The notes under the pieces: generated by a model
The model's input: the letters and a program-made list of their open reading frames with translations, nothing else
Told to the model about the DNA's origin: nothing
Databases searched by the model: none
Program-made: the position numbers and the translations under genes
Shown: positions 13,633 through 21,313 of the stretch, piece after piece
How positions within the stretch are numbered: the stretch's first letter is position 1
How the letters are laid out: the number at the start of each line of letters is the position of its first letter
NCBI GenBank assembly: GCA_050122535.1
Contig: JASFIT010000022.1
Location: 1 to 21,313, forward strand
From: JASFEQ01 sp050122535
GTDB taxonomy: Bacteria; Desulfobacterota; DSM-4660; Desulfatiglandales; HGW-15
Length of the DNA stretch: 21,313 nt
Reading direction: 5' to 3'

Positions 13633-14478
13633 TTATTGAACTTCCCTGACGACTCTAAAACCGAGGGTGTTGTGTTTGGTGGCAGGGTGGGCAAAGTTTC
13701 GATTGGCGGAACGGCATGCCCTTCCATATTTGAACCAGCTTCCTCCCCGACGAACTCTCTCTTTTCCAGTCTCAACGCCTTGGGGATCAACAACTGCACT
13801 CGGGGGATAGTCTCCATACCAGTCCTGGACCCACTCCCAGACATTCCCATGCATGTCGTATAGGCCCCAGGCATTGGGTGGATAGCTCTTGACAGGGGCC
13901 GGGCCGTCAGTTTTCAATCCCTTGGACTTCACATAATCCACACACTCTTCTGATTTCAAGGTATTGTTACTGTACATAGCCTTTGTACAGTCAATATCCT
14001 TCCCCCAGCTGTAGGCTTTTTGACTGCCTGCTCGTGAAGCATATTCCCATTCAGCCTCTGTGGGAAGACGATAGACACCCTGGTTGAGGTCATTTAGTTT
14101 CTTGACGAAATCAACACTATCAAACCATGAGACCTTGACGATCGGTTTGTTTCCCTCCCCCTTTTTTCTCCTAAAAAGGCCAAAAAACTTTTTTCCCATC
14201 AGTGCGCGCCACTGCTTTACGGTAACTTCCGTAGTCTGCATATAGAAGGGCTTGCTAATGGTTACCTGGTGCTTCACCTCGTCTTTATTGCGTCGGGGTT
14301 CGCCCGGCGGACTACCCATCATAAAAGTGCCCGCAGGAATGAGCACAAACTCCATCCCTATTGAGTTGGTGAATCCTTTCTCAGCACAGAGCCCGCGGCA
14401 AGGCATAAAGATGTGAATCACTAGAAGGAGGAAAATAAAAACCGATACAAGGCTTATTTTTCTTACTGTTGAAGCCAT
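13633..14478 (-). CDS. Exported FGE-sulfatase/SUMF1-domain protein, probably not a true FGE
   Basis: 281 residues with a signal peptide (about 1-32, hydrophobic IFLLLVIHIFMP, cleavage near GLCA). The mature protein is one formylglycine-generating-enzyme-like domain: NSIGMEFVLIPAGTFMMGS, HQVTISKPFYMQTTEVTVKQW, YRLPTEAEWEYASRAG, YDMHGNVWEWVQDW, RRGGSWFKYGRACRSANRN and the end LGFRVVRE. True FGEs carry a Cys pair in GGSxxCxxxxC that binds copper and oxidises the sulfatase cysteine. Here the first position is Lys250 and only Cys255 remains, so formylglycine formation is doubtful. Non-FGE members of this fold serve as binding or other oxygen-dependent modules. A GGGGAGGG ribosome binding site lies just before the ATG, and a promoter is seen at 14553-14582. 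Confidence 0.88.
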   Translation of the reverse strand: MASTVRKISLVSVFIFLLLVIHIFMPCRGLCAEKGFTNSIGMEFVLIPAGTFMMGSPPGEPRRNKDEVKHQVTISKPFYMQTTEVTVKQWRALMGKKFFGLFRRKKGEGNKPIVKVSWFDSVDFVKKLNDLNQGVYRLPTEAEWEYASRAGSQKAYSWGKDIDCTKAMYSNNTLKSEECVDYVKSKGLKTDGPAPVKSYPPNAWGLYDMHGNVWEWVQDWYGDYPPSAVVDPQGVETGKERVRRGGSWFKYGRACRSANRNFAHPATKHNTLGFRVVREVQ

Positions 14479-14552
14479 AAGTGCCCTCCCCTGCTTTCAT
14501 TCATTTCGCTCGGTGGACGTTTTGAGCTGTGATTGGTGGACTACAGATAATA

Positions 14553-14582
14553 CTTATAAATAAAAGCTGTTTTAATGGTCAA
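14553..14582 (-). promoter_or_regulatory. Sigma-70 promoter for the FGE-domain gene and gpmI
   Basis: On the minus strand TTGACC (14577-14582), then TTATAA (14554-14559, 17-bp spacer) or TATAAG (14553-14558, 18-bp spacer). It lies about 75 bp before the ATG at 14478 and would drive the FGE-domain gene and gpmI separately from the genes upstream. Confidence 0.65.
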
Positions 14583-14583
14583 G

Positions 14584-14626
14584 AAAAATGGGGCTATCTT
14601 ACTTTCTTCGCTGATGAGAAGCCCTG
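14584..14626 (-). terminator. Possible terminator after the enolase-superfamily gene
   Basis: Read on the minus strand, GGGCT and AGCCC enclose a 29-nt loop with an inner CTTC/GAAG pairing and are followed by CATTTTTC. The stem is short and the loop long, so it is only a weak candidate; its position between two minus-strand units is appropriate. Confidence 0.35.
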
Positions 14627-14685
14627 CTGAGGGATCCACCGAAGGCGAAGGGTAAGAATACGGGAACAAATTTTAGGTGATGAAA

Positions 14686-15837
14686 TCAGGGTCTCATTAC
14701 GATTACCCTGGTTGAAGGATTACTCAGGCGTTCCAAGCTCTGAGGGCTTATTTCCACACCCAGTCCGTGACCTTTCAGGGGACCGGCCTCCCCACCAGGT
14801 CCAAAAGTGACGTGCTCTAGGGTAACATTTTCTTCTATAAGAAACTCGTCATAGGATCCGTCATAATAGACAGCATCAGAGCAGAGAAGGCTCAGAATCC
14901 TTCCCGCTGCAGAAAGAATCCCTGATTCCCCCAGCTGGCAACCGACTTGAAAATAGATCCCATGATCACGCAGGTAGTCTATCATCTTCAGGGAATTTCG
15001 AAATCCCCCGCACTTTGAAAGCCTCATGTTCACCATTCCATAATAGCTCTCTTTGGCAATCCTCTCCATATCAGCAAGTGAGCATGCTGACTCATCTGCC
15101 ATCAGCATCACGCCATAGTCACACATCACCTTAGCGAAACGGGAAAGATCTGGATCATCCGGTTTCATCGGCTGTTCCACCACTTTCACTCTGTACTCTA
15201 ATATGAGCGGTACATGCTTTATCGCCATTTCATAATCCCAAACGCCATTAACATCTACCTTCAACTCATAATCATCTCCGTATATCTGTTTAACCGCGTC
15301 AATTGCCTCTCTGTTTTTTTTAAGGTCGCTACCCAGTTTGAGCTTTAGCTTTTTGATTTTTCTCGCTTTAATTAAATGGCATACCTCCATCACCCTCTGC
15401 TTATCAGCCAGAGGAATGGCGCCTCCATAAGATATTCTATTTACGTAGAAATCCTTTGGGAAATAGTCGGTGATAGATTTCTTTTCTTTTTTGCCAAGAG
15501 CGTCCAAAAGCGAAGTCTCAAGGGCGCATATCGCGGAGTTAGTCTCCTTCCCTTTCGTAAGCTTGTCTACGAGATTCCATATTTGGGAGACATCAGTCAG
15601 GTCCCAGGGAAATAACTGCTCCCGTGTAAAACTCATTATGCTTTCAGCGGTTCCTTTTTGAGTTTCGCCCGTGACATAGGATCTTGGAGCACCCTCCCCG
15701 TAACCTGCCACTTCTTCACGGTCGGCGATGACCTCTACTATGATGTTATTAACTGAAGACCTTGTTCTTAAAGAGTGGGAAAAATCAAAGGAAAAAGGGA
15801 GAGAAATTTGATGGACTATAATCTTGTCTATCCCCAT
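14686..15837 (-). CDS. Enolase-superfamily enzyme (muconate-lactonizing subgroup)
   Basis: 383 residues with the two-domain enolase fold. An N-terminal capping domain (about 1-125) contains GYGEGAPRSYVTGET. The barrel domain carries the complete catalytic set of the MLE subgroup: KLKLKLG with Lys165-x-Lys167, metal ligands Asp195 (KVDVNG), Glu221 (VVEQP) and Asp248 (ADES), and the opposite-face base Lys275 (RLSKCGG). Such enzymes abstract an alpha-carboxylate proton; known activities include dipeptide epimerase, o-succinylbenzoate synthase and cycloisomerase. Residue pattern alone does not decide the substrate. The start ATG has AAGGA seven bases upstream. It follows the histidine kinase by 25 bp, so it belongs to that operon. 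No menaquinone or peptidoglycan-recycling genes are near to identify its pathway. Confidence 0.9.
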   Translation of the reverse strand: MGIDKIIVHQISLPFSFDFSHSLRTRSSVNNIIVEVIADREEVAGYGEGAPRSYVTGETQKGTAESIMSFTREQLFPWDLTDVSQIWNLVDKLTKGKETNSAICALETSLLDALGKKEKKSITDYFPKDFYVNRISYGGAIPLADKQRVMEVCHLIKARKIKKLKLKLGSDLKKNREAIDAVKQIYGDDYELKVDVNGVWDYEMAIKHVPLILEYRVKVVEQPMKPDDPDLSRFAKVMCDYGVMLMADESACSLADMERIAKESYYGMVNMRLSKCGGFRNSLKMIDYLRDHGIYFQVGCQLGESGILSAAGRILSLLCSDAVYYDGSYDEFLIEENVTLEHVTFGPGGEAGPLKGHGLGVEISPQSLERLSNPSTRVIVMRP

Positions 15838-15862
15838 CGGTCCTTGTCGGCTATGCAGAAGG

Positions 15863-17839
15863 TTAGGAGGATGGCTTGATGGGCAGTGTTAACGAAAACA
15901 CTGTTCCTTCATTGACTTCGCTCTTCACTTCGATGGTCCCTCCATGGTCCTGCATGTTTTGATCCGCTATAAAGAGACCGAGCCCCGTCCCGTCATGCAT
16001 GTCACTCCTGTGTTTGGTGGTAAAATAGGGGTCAAATATCGTGTCTATATTAGATGGGGGAATTCCAACGCCGCTGTCTTTGATTTCAATGCGAATGCTC
16101 TCTGGCTTCCCCTTTTCAATGCGTTTTCTGCTTGAGATCTCAATCTTTCCCCCTTCAGGTGTAAACTCCACGGCATTTGAAAGGAGATTGAGGAAAACCT
16201 GTTTCATTTTTTCAGGGTCAAGCCATACTTGACCGATCTCCGAATCTAACTGACGTATGACGTCGATCTTCTTGGCATTGGTTTGTGGGGAGACAAGGAG
16301 GATCATTTTGTCGAGCAGGCTATTCAGATCATCGAACTTGAACTGGGATTCTTTGGGCTTTACCAGATCCAAGAGCTCTGTAATCAAATTGTTTACCCTT
16401 GCAGTCTCTTCCATGGCGATCTTATGAAAGTCCCTCCTGAGTTCTTCATCTTCATATTTTGTGGGCAGTAATTGGATAAATGTCCCAATGGCTGTCATGG
16501 GATTCTTGATCTCGTGGGCCAACCTCGCGGCCAGGTTGCCCAAGAAAGAGAACTTCTCCGTCCTACTCAGCAGGGCATGAGATCTTTTTAACTCCACCAT
16601 TTGTTCTTGCAACCTGCTGTAAAGTCTCGCGTTTTCTATGGCAATGGCAATCTGGGGAGCAAAAACCTGTAGTGTTTCACGGGTCTCCTTCGGAACTCCG
16701 CCACTATCAACAGCATCTGTAGCAATGACTCCGATAACCTTAGAGCGGGTTATGAGTGGTACCACGTATGCAGAAGTGGGATTGCTATAGGCCAGTATGA
16801 TGTTTTCTCTCCGCAATTTGGAACTCTGCACATCAGGGATATACTCTGGTCGTCCCGTATTGGTCACTCTCACAAGAAGATTGCTTAGACGATCCAGTGA
16901 AACCCTATATGTTTTGATCTCCTCTGGCACTTCACCATCAAAGCCCAGACCATGTAGATATTCAAGACAGCTTTCCTCTTCGTTCACAAGCATGATGAGC
17001 GCACGGTGGATTTTACACACACTGGACAAGATACTCATAATCACATCCAACAGCTGCCCTAAATCCAATACAGAGAGAATCGCCTTTCCTGTCTCCTGGA
17101 TGGCCATGATTTGTTTGATTCTTTGATTCAGGTCCACATTCAGCTGGTTCACCTCTTCATACTTTTGTTCGATGACCTTTTTGTCTTCCTCCATCTCTTT
17201 TATCGTTTCCGTTAGAACATTCTTGGAGGTGGTGAATCTGGAAAGGATCTCGTGAAGTCTGTTTCTAGCAGGCCATTTTAGATGGTATTCACAATATGGG
17301 GCACCTTCGAAATAGCAGCGTTCTTCTCTCAGGGTGAGAGGAGATCCGCCCCAGACTAGAGGCAAAAAGGTGTATGCGCCTTGATTATATAGACATATAT
17401 CTTTCGACACACCCATGTGGCGATTCCAGTGCAGCCGTATGATCCCCTCGTTTCGCTTGACCTCAACCAGCTCGATCCGCTTGTTCCTGTTCCACTTGTC
17501 GTTTATTTTTTGAGCATGCTTGAGGGCTACTTTGGAGGACCAAAAAGCCTTGACGATGATGCGCTGGCCATAGCCCAAAGAGATTTTTTCCGAAGCATAG
17601 TTCCCAATCTTATAGGCAACCATTTCGTCATTGAGAAGCTTTCTAGCCCTTTCAAACACCTTGGAAAGAACGGTGCAGGAAATCCAGTTGTTGTGATCTC
17701 TCAAAAAAGCCTCCGGATCTGAAAGGGCGTCAATCTCAGGGTGCAGATTATTCAAGAGGCTGGCACAATCTCCGCCCTTATATTCCTTAACATAGTCCAG
17801 AATGGCCCTAGAATTTATGCAGCTTGTTTCTTGTTCCAT
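15863..17839 (-). CDS. Sensor histidine kinase with V4R-like N-terminus and GAF domain
   Basis: 658 residues, no transmembrane segment, so a cytoplasmic sensor. Residues about 1-200 form an N-terminal ligand-type module ending in CYFEGAPYCEYHLKW, which recalls the cysteine-containing end of V4R/4-vinyl-reductase-like domains (resemblance only). A coiled coil (about 205-250) leads into a GAF domain (about 255-410), then HisKA with LAARLAHEIKNPMTA (phospho-accepting His near 441) and a HATPase domain with NLLSNAVEFTP, DSGVGIPP, DPYFTTK and GTGLGLFIADQNM. All catalytic boxes are intact. It starts 12 bp after the radical SAM gene. No receiver domain is fused and no regulator is adjacent; the response regulator at 21018, divergent from the operon, is the nearest candidate partner. 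Confidence 0.92.
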   Translation of the reverse strand: MEQETSCINSRAILDYVKEYKGGDCASLLNNLHPEIDALSDPEAFLRDHNNWISCTVLSKVFERARKLLNDEMVAYKIGNYASEKISLGYGQRIIVKAFWSSKVALKHAQKINDKWNRNKRIELVEVKRNEGIIRLHWNRHMGVSKDICLYNQGAYTFLPLVWGGSPLTLREERCYFEGAPYCEYHLKWPARNRLHEILSRFTTSKNVLTETIKEMEEDKKVIEQKYEEVNQLNVDLNQRIKQIMAIQETGKAILSVLDLGQLLDVIMSILSSVCKIHRALIMLVNEEESCLEYLHGLGFDGEVPEEIKTYRVSLDRLSNLLVRVTNTGRPEYIPDVQSSKLRRENIILAYSNPTSAYVVPLITRSKVIGVIATDAVDSGGVPKETRETLQVFAPQIAIAIENARLYSRLQEQMVELKRSHALLSRTEKFSFLGNLAARLAHEIKNPMTAIGTFIQLLPTKYEDEELRRDFHKIAMEETARVNNLITELLDLVKPKESQFKFDDLNSLLDKMILLVSPQTNAKKIDVIRQLDSEIGQVWLDPEKMKQVFLNLLSNAVEFTPEGGKIEISSRKRIEKGKPESIRIEIKDSGVGIPPSNIDTIFDPYFTTKHRSDMHDGTGLGLFIADQNMQDHGGTIEVKSEVNEGTVFSLTLPIKPSS

Positions 17840-17851
17840 TTCTTTTGTGGG

Positions 17852-19408
17852 CTAAAGTGGCAAACTACGCATGCTTCTTTGGCTTGACATCCATTCCTTA
17901 TACTTCAGAGTCAGACTCGGGATTAAACCTCTGAGAGCTGAGAGGCTTTCTCCACGCACGTTAAGTACCGTCCTCTCCACACCCATAAAACATATATCAG
18001 AAATCGCATCATCCTGTAAGGCATGTGAAGGAAGTCTAAAAAAGGGCATCATGTCCAAAAGTTTTGCCTGGAACTTCGGCGTGTAATTTGACAGATTAAA
18101 TATCTCTCTCGTATAGTCTAGAATGGTTTCAAAATCCAAATGTTTGGATGGTTGTCTGACGATATTTTGTCCGAAAACACCGTCGTTGTCAAAGACAATA
18201 TTTGGTAGGGCCCGCGCTTGATCATGGACCTTGGTTTTGGGGTAGGCATGACATTCTCCAATTTTAAATATGTATCCCCCCTCTCCTCCTCTTTCTGACA
18301 GCTTTTCCGCGAAACGTAGGCTCTCTTCAAGGTCTGCCTCGCTATCCCCCGGATACCCGGCAATCATGAAAACCATCAAGGGAATCTCACTTTTCACAGC
18401 CTCATCGAATATTCTGACCGTGTTGGAGATGTATCTCTCATAATGATTCTTGTCTTTGACTTTATTCATCCGCCTCAAAGTATTGTAACTTGCCGATTCA
18501 AACCCTAAAGCTAACGCACCACATATATCCGAAATTTGGGTCAGGACGGATGGATCAAGCACATCTGAACGCGTCTCAAAATTAACCTTCATGTCCAATG
18601 AGCGAATGAACGGAAACAGGTCAAAAGACTTGAATAGGGCGTCGCTGATCAGCAGGGTCTGTGCACTGCTCTGTTGAGACAAACTTGTCAAGTCTTTCCG
18701 AATGATTTGATGTGGAACCTCTCGTCTGGCAGGGCGTATAGAATCCTCCATACAATAATTGCACTTAAAAGCACATCCCCGACTGAACGCGTATGGGAGG
18801 ATATCATACGCCCTAGGATATCTTAACAGCTCCAGATCGAGAGGCACCTTTCTGGCAAGATCAAAACGCACGCCCTTTTTGCTTGCTTGTATGTGCCCAT
18901 TTTGTTTCCAGGACAGGTTTGCTATCTTTTCATTGAGTGGGTCTTTGCCTTTTACGAGAAATTCAATGATCCTGACAGCAGGGATTTCACCTTCACCGAT
19001 CACAACCGCGTCGACCGTTGATGTCCTTGAGAGTATCTCCTCGTAGTAAATGCTCGGAAAATACCCCCCCACGAACACAAAAATGTCAGGGTCATATTCC
19101 TTTATAAGCTCTGATAAATGGATAACCTCTTCTGCCTGGGCAATAGCAGTGCACGAGATGCCCACACTTATGGGTTTTAATTGAGCGAGGTCTTTAAGAA
19201 AATCCCGGTATACTTGATCCTTGCCCTCCTGAGTAAGAGGCAACCCATAATCTACCGGCATAGAAATAACCCCAACCTCCACCTGAGGCATATTGGATTT
19301 TACAAAGCTCGCTATCTCCATGAGGGGCAATGGATAGGCTGGGACATACATCCCTATGTTTCTAGAAATCGGTTCAACGAATAGAATCAAAGTAGGTTCC
19401 CAACTCAA
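17852..19408 (-). CDS. Radical SAM protein with B12-binding-type N-terminal domain
   Basis: 518 residues. The N-terminal part (about 1-170) has the Rossmann-like layout of B12-binding radical SAM enzymes (VGISCTAIAQAEEVIHL, IFVFVGGYFPS, VDAVVIGEGE), but the cobalamin ligand motif DxHxxG is absent, so B12 need not be axially bound by His. The radical SAM core has SRGCAFKCNYC (Cys at about 212, 216, 219; CxxxCxxC) to hold the 4Fe-4S cluster, followed by LALGFESASYNTLRRMNK and MVFMIAGYPGD, typical of this class. Such enzymes methylate or rearrange lipids, hopanoids, antibiotics or tetrapyrroles. The start is a TTG with no good ribosome binding site; the next Met would cut the first beta strand. 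Between an acyltransferase and a histidine kinase, a lipid or envelope role is a reasonable guess. Confidence 0.9.
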   Translation of the reverse strand: MSWEPTLILFVEPISRNIGMYVPAYPLPLMEIASFVKSNMPQVEVGVISMPVDYGLPLTQEGKDQVYRDFLKDLAQLKPISVGISCTAIAQAEEVIHLSELIKEYDPDIFVFVGGYFPSIYYEEILSRTSTVDAVVIGEGEIPAVRIIEFLVKGKDPLNEKIANLSWKQNGHIQASKKGVRFDLARKVPLDLELLRYPRAYDILPYAFSRGCAFKCNYCMEDSIRPARREVPHQIIRKDLTSLSQQSSAQTLLISDALFKSFDLFPFIRSLDMKVNFETRSDVLDPSVLTQISDICGALALGFESASYNTLRRMNKVKDKNHYERYISNTVRIFDEAVKSEIPLMVFMIAGYPGDSEADLEESLRFAEKLSERGGEGGYIFKIGECHAYPKTKVHDQARALPNIVFDNDGVFGQNIVRQPSKHLDFETILDYTREIFNLSNYTPKFQAKLLDMMPFFRLPSHALQDDAISDICFMGVERTVLNVRGESLSALRGLIPSLTLKYKEWMSSQRSMRSLPL

Positions 19409-19529
19409 CCAATTGCTTGACGGTTTTGAGGAAGACTCATTCAGCTGTCAACTGGGGAATGAAGGACTGCCTTCAAACTCCCATAGCAATCTGTCTGATA
19501 TCTTTAAATTTTATCACAATTGTCTTGTC

Positions 19530-20507
19530 TTATGAAGCTTTACCCAAAGAGGGTTTTAATGTAGGGAGGGATTTCAATTCATCACGAGGGGAGCCATGAA
19601 GTGTAGAGGTTTTCATCCCTGCGTATTTCTTCCACTGATACCATTCTTCAGGATATTTATAGATGTAGAGCTCTAGCAGTTTCAAGGCTGCCGCTCCCAC
19701 GGATATTCGGGGTCTGTAAAGGATTCGGTTTTCCATTTCTTCCCAAGGAGTCAAAACTAGCTTATAGCGAGATTCGGTCTCTCTATGCATAACACCAAAA
19801 ACAATAGACGCCTGTGCTCTTTTCATAAGGATGTTTATTGTCCTATCTAAATTCACCGACTTCCCCAGGAAGGAATGGATTTGATGCGTTGCAGGCTTCC
19901 ACTCGTCTATTTCGTCGCATTGGGTAATGACAATTCGATTCGCCTTAAGGTTGTCCAGAATAGCTTTTAGAGCATTGGGTGTGTTGTCCACGTCAATGAT
20001 TTTAGCGCCGAACTTCTCCGCTTTTTCCATGGAGATATCACGTAGACGGCTTGACGAGAATCTCGCGAGGATAGTAACTGGGTAGTTGTTGGCCGCCAAA
20101 TAGCCGGGAAGAAACTCAACAGCCCCAAAATGTCCGCTTATTAGTAATACCCCTCTGTTTCTTGACAGCCCCTCTTCTATCGCTCTCATTCCCTGGCTAT
20201 CCATTTGTTTTGCCAAGAAATGCCTCAATGTTTCCGCTGAAGAAAACGCATTAAAGAGCTTTTCATAGTAATGGGATCGTATCCCTCGAAAGACGCGCCG
20301 CTTGAGAGATTTTATTTCAGCAGCGGATTTTTGGTTTCCAAAAGCAGCTTCAACGGCCTGTTCAATGAGTTGTTTTTCGCCTTTTTTTAGGAAAAAGTAA
20401 AAGGCACCCAGGAAAGTTATGTAATGGTATGCGATTCTCCAGCCCAGCCGGTGATATAAGAAGATATTAATTTTCCATTGCAGGAAAGAACTTAAATTGA
20501 TCTTCAC
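19530..20507 (-). CDS. LpxL/HtrB-family lipid A-type acyltransferase
   Basis: 325 residues from a GTG at 20507, chosen because a G7 run acting as Shine-Dalgarno lies just upstream and because it yields a normal N-terminus (KINLSSFLQWKINIFLYHRLGWRIAY) anchored in the inner membrane. The open frame extends 35 codons further. The catalytic HX4E motif is GHFGAVEFLPG. Other family features are NYPVTILARFSSSRLRD, GAKIIDVDN, IVITQCDEI and the final PEEWYQWKKYAG. Such enzymes transfer an acyl chain to lipid A precursor or a related lipid. With no lpx neighbours, the acceptor may be another lipid. A sigma-54-like element lies about 85 bp upstream. The 121-bp gap to the radical SAM gene leaves shared transcription likely but not certain. 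Confidence 0.9.
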   Translation of the reverse strand: MKINLSSFLQWKINIFLYHRLGWRIAYHYITFLGAFYFFLKKGEKQLIEQAVEAAFGNQKSAAEIKSLKRRVFRGIRSHYYEKLFNAFSSAETLRHFLAKQMDSQGMRAIEEGLSRNRGVLLISGHFGAVEFLPGYLAANNYPVTILARFSSSRLRDISMEKAEKFGAKIIDVDNTPNALKAILDNLKANRIVITQCDEIDEWKPATHQIHSFLGKSVNLDRTINILMKRAQASIVFGVMHRETESRYKLVLTPWEEMENRILYRPRISVGAAALKLLELYIYKYPEEWYQWKKYAGMKTSTLHGSPRDELKSLPTLKPSLGKAS

Positions 20508-20592
20508 CAAAACCCCCCCTTTTTTAAAAAAGGCCCCAGTTGAAGAAAATGTTACAAGTAGTTCCCCAAACCCGTTTAAATTAATGGGATTT

Positions 20593-20609
20593 TTCAATTT
20601 CTGTGCCAA
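20593..20609 (-). promoter_or_regulatory. Sigma-54-like (-24/-12) promoter candidate
   Basis: Minus strand TTGGCAC-AGAAA-TTGAA. The -24 element is a perfect match and the spacing between GG and the -12 dinucleotide is the required ten bases; the -12 element has TTGA in place of TTGC. It lies about 85 bp before the acyltransferase GTG. Confidence 0.5.
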
Positions 20610-20850
20610 CAAGGATCAGCCAGCTAATTTAGGTTTTCAACAGATATTTGAGGGAAAAGATCGTCCTCATTGGTATTGAAATTTCGCATTTGAAGTCATT
20701 TAACCTTAATCTGGAATAATCAACTTTGGGTGGCGTTTTGAACGGCGGAAGTGGGAGGAAGGATAATCCTGTAAGATTTGGTGACCATTCAAAAAAAAGA
20801 CCGTGCACAAATGAACACCTAATGTGCATTTAATTTGACAAGCTCTTTGA

Positions 20851-20880
20851 TTGACGAAAGGGAGATTTTGTGCTCATATA
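20851..20880 (+). promoter_or_regulatory. Possible sigma-70 promoter for the response regulator
   Basis: TTGACG (20851-20856), an 18-bp spacer and CATATA (20875-20880, continuing as TATAAG). A second -35-like TTGACA lies at 20835-20840. Moderate match only. Confidence 0.4.
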
Positions 20881-21017
20881 AGCCGCCAGAGCAATCTTAG
20901 GGATTTCTCAGGGCGCTGGCAAAAAGCTGGAGGAATGACCTAAAGTGGATCCACATATGCGAGACCGGCCCTAAGAAATCGGGGCTCTCCAAAAAACCGA
21001 CAGGACAGATAGGGCGT

Positions 21018-21313
21018 ATGGATAAAAGGCCGACTATTCTAGTGGTTGATGACGAATACGGGGTCCGCCAGTCCTTCAACATGGTCTTGAAGGATGATTA
21101 TACTGTCCTTCTCACCGGTACAGGGGAAGAGGCAATCGACATATTTACAAAGAGTCCTGTTGACTTGATCCTGCTCGACATCCTCCTGCCTGATATAAAC
21201 GGCATCGATCTTTTGGAGAAGTTCAAGGAATTGGACCCCAATACCGAGATCATTATGGTCACCGCCGTCAAGGAGATCCAGACTGCCGTAAAGGCCATTA
21301 AACTGGGGGCATA
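21018..21313 (+). CDS. Response regulator, N-terminal receiver domain (3' end outside window)
   Basis: The frame runs from ATG 21018 to the window edge without a stop, giving 98 residues of a CheY-like receiver: acidic pair in ILVVDDEYGVRQ, phospho-acceptor Asp in LILLDILLPDINGIDLL, conserved Thr in IIMVTAVKE, and the alpha-4/beta-5 start TAVKAIKLGA. The sequence style (VTA...TAVKAIKLGA) is that of receivers fused to NtrC-type activators, but the output domain is not visible, so a single-domain or other regulator is possible. The ribosome binding site is weak (AGGG). It is divergent from the operon carrying the histidine kinase at 15863, a possible partner. Confidence 0.9.
   Translation, partial: MDKRPTILVVDDEYGVRQSFNMVLKDDYTVLLTGTGEEAIDIFTKSPVDLILLDILLPDINGIDLLEKFKELDPNTEIIMVTAVKEIQTAVKAIKLGA

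Larger units (their letters stand above)
20508..21017. other. 510-bp divergent intergenic region
   Basis: No convincing gene is seen. It contains the ribosome binding site and a CCTTTTTTAAAAAAGG palindrome (20518-20533) of the acyltransferase gene, a sigma-54-like element on the minus strand (20593-20609) and a possible sigma-70 promoter toward the response regulator (20851-20880). Short open frames here are neither strongly initiated nor composition-like the flanking genes. Confidence 0.55.

Noticed and set aside
20929..20945. Sigma-54 site before the response regulator (CTGGCAA...)
   Set aside because: No -12 TTGC-like element at the required spacing.
20897..21082. 61-codon minus-strand frame
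   Set aside because: Overlaps the receiver domain start and has no ribosome binding site or recognisable features.

Overview
The window (about 47% GC by impression) looks like a chromosomal piece of a Gram-negative, signalling-rich bacterium. My best guess is a Desulfobacterota / deltaproteobacterial lineage. This rests on several lipoproteins with lipoboxes, an LpxL/HtrB-type lipid acyltransferase, type II pseudopilins, HD-GYP, FHA and HAMP proteins, a soluble Ser/Thr kinase, and TTG/GTG starts. No phage, IS, CRISPR or plasmid genes were seen. All taxonomic statements are inference.

Region 1 (1-2618, + strand): the 3' part of an RsuA/RluB-family pseudouridine synthase, a tRNA-Val(CAC) with its own terminator, two unrelated lipoproteins (one with two PEGA-like repeats) and an 88-residue unknown protein. 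A 530-bp gene-free stretch rich in short inverted repeats follows.

Region 2 (3149-4948, + strand): an FHA-GAF protein, a cyclic-nucleotide-binding protein and a very unusual arginine-rich hexapeptide-repeat protein, closed by a strong intrinsic terminator.

Region 3 (5075-11956, + strand) is the most interesting part. A near-consensus sigma-70 promoter and a hairpin-bearing leader precede eight tightly packed genes: HAMP membrane protein, GspG-like pseudopilin, small lipoprotein, Ser/Thr kinase, second HAMP protein, second pseudopilin, HD-GYP c-di-GMP phosphodiesterase, second lipoprotein. The HAMP/pilin/lipoprotein triad is present twice as clear paralogues, with a kinase and a c-di-GMP enzyme placed around the second copy. 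I know of no named system with this composition. It may be an envelope-sensing or pilus-like assembly regulated by protein phosphorylation and c-di-GMP, with the FHA and cNMP proteins just upstream as possible partners.

Region 4 (11990-20507, - strand): gene order in the direction of transcription is lipid A-type acyltransferase, B12-binding-type radical SAM enzyme, sensor histidine kinase, enolase-superfamily enzyme; then, after a separate promoter, an exported FGE-sulfatase-domain protein that lacks the catalytic cysteine pair, translationally close to gpmI (phosphoglycerate mutase). A sigma-54-like element lies upstream of the acyltransferase.

Region 5 (21018 to the end, + strand): the receiver domain of a divergently transcribed response regulator, cut by the window edge. 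It could be the partner of the histidine kinase and, if NtrC-like, the activator for the sigma-54-like element.
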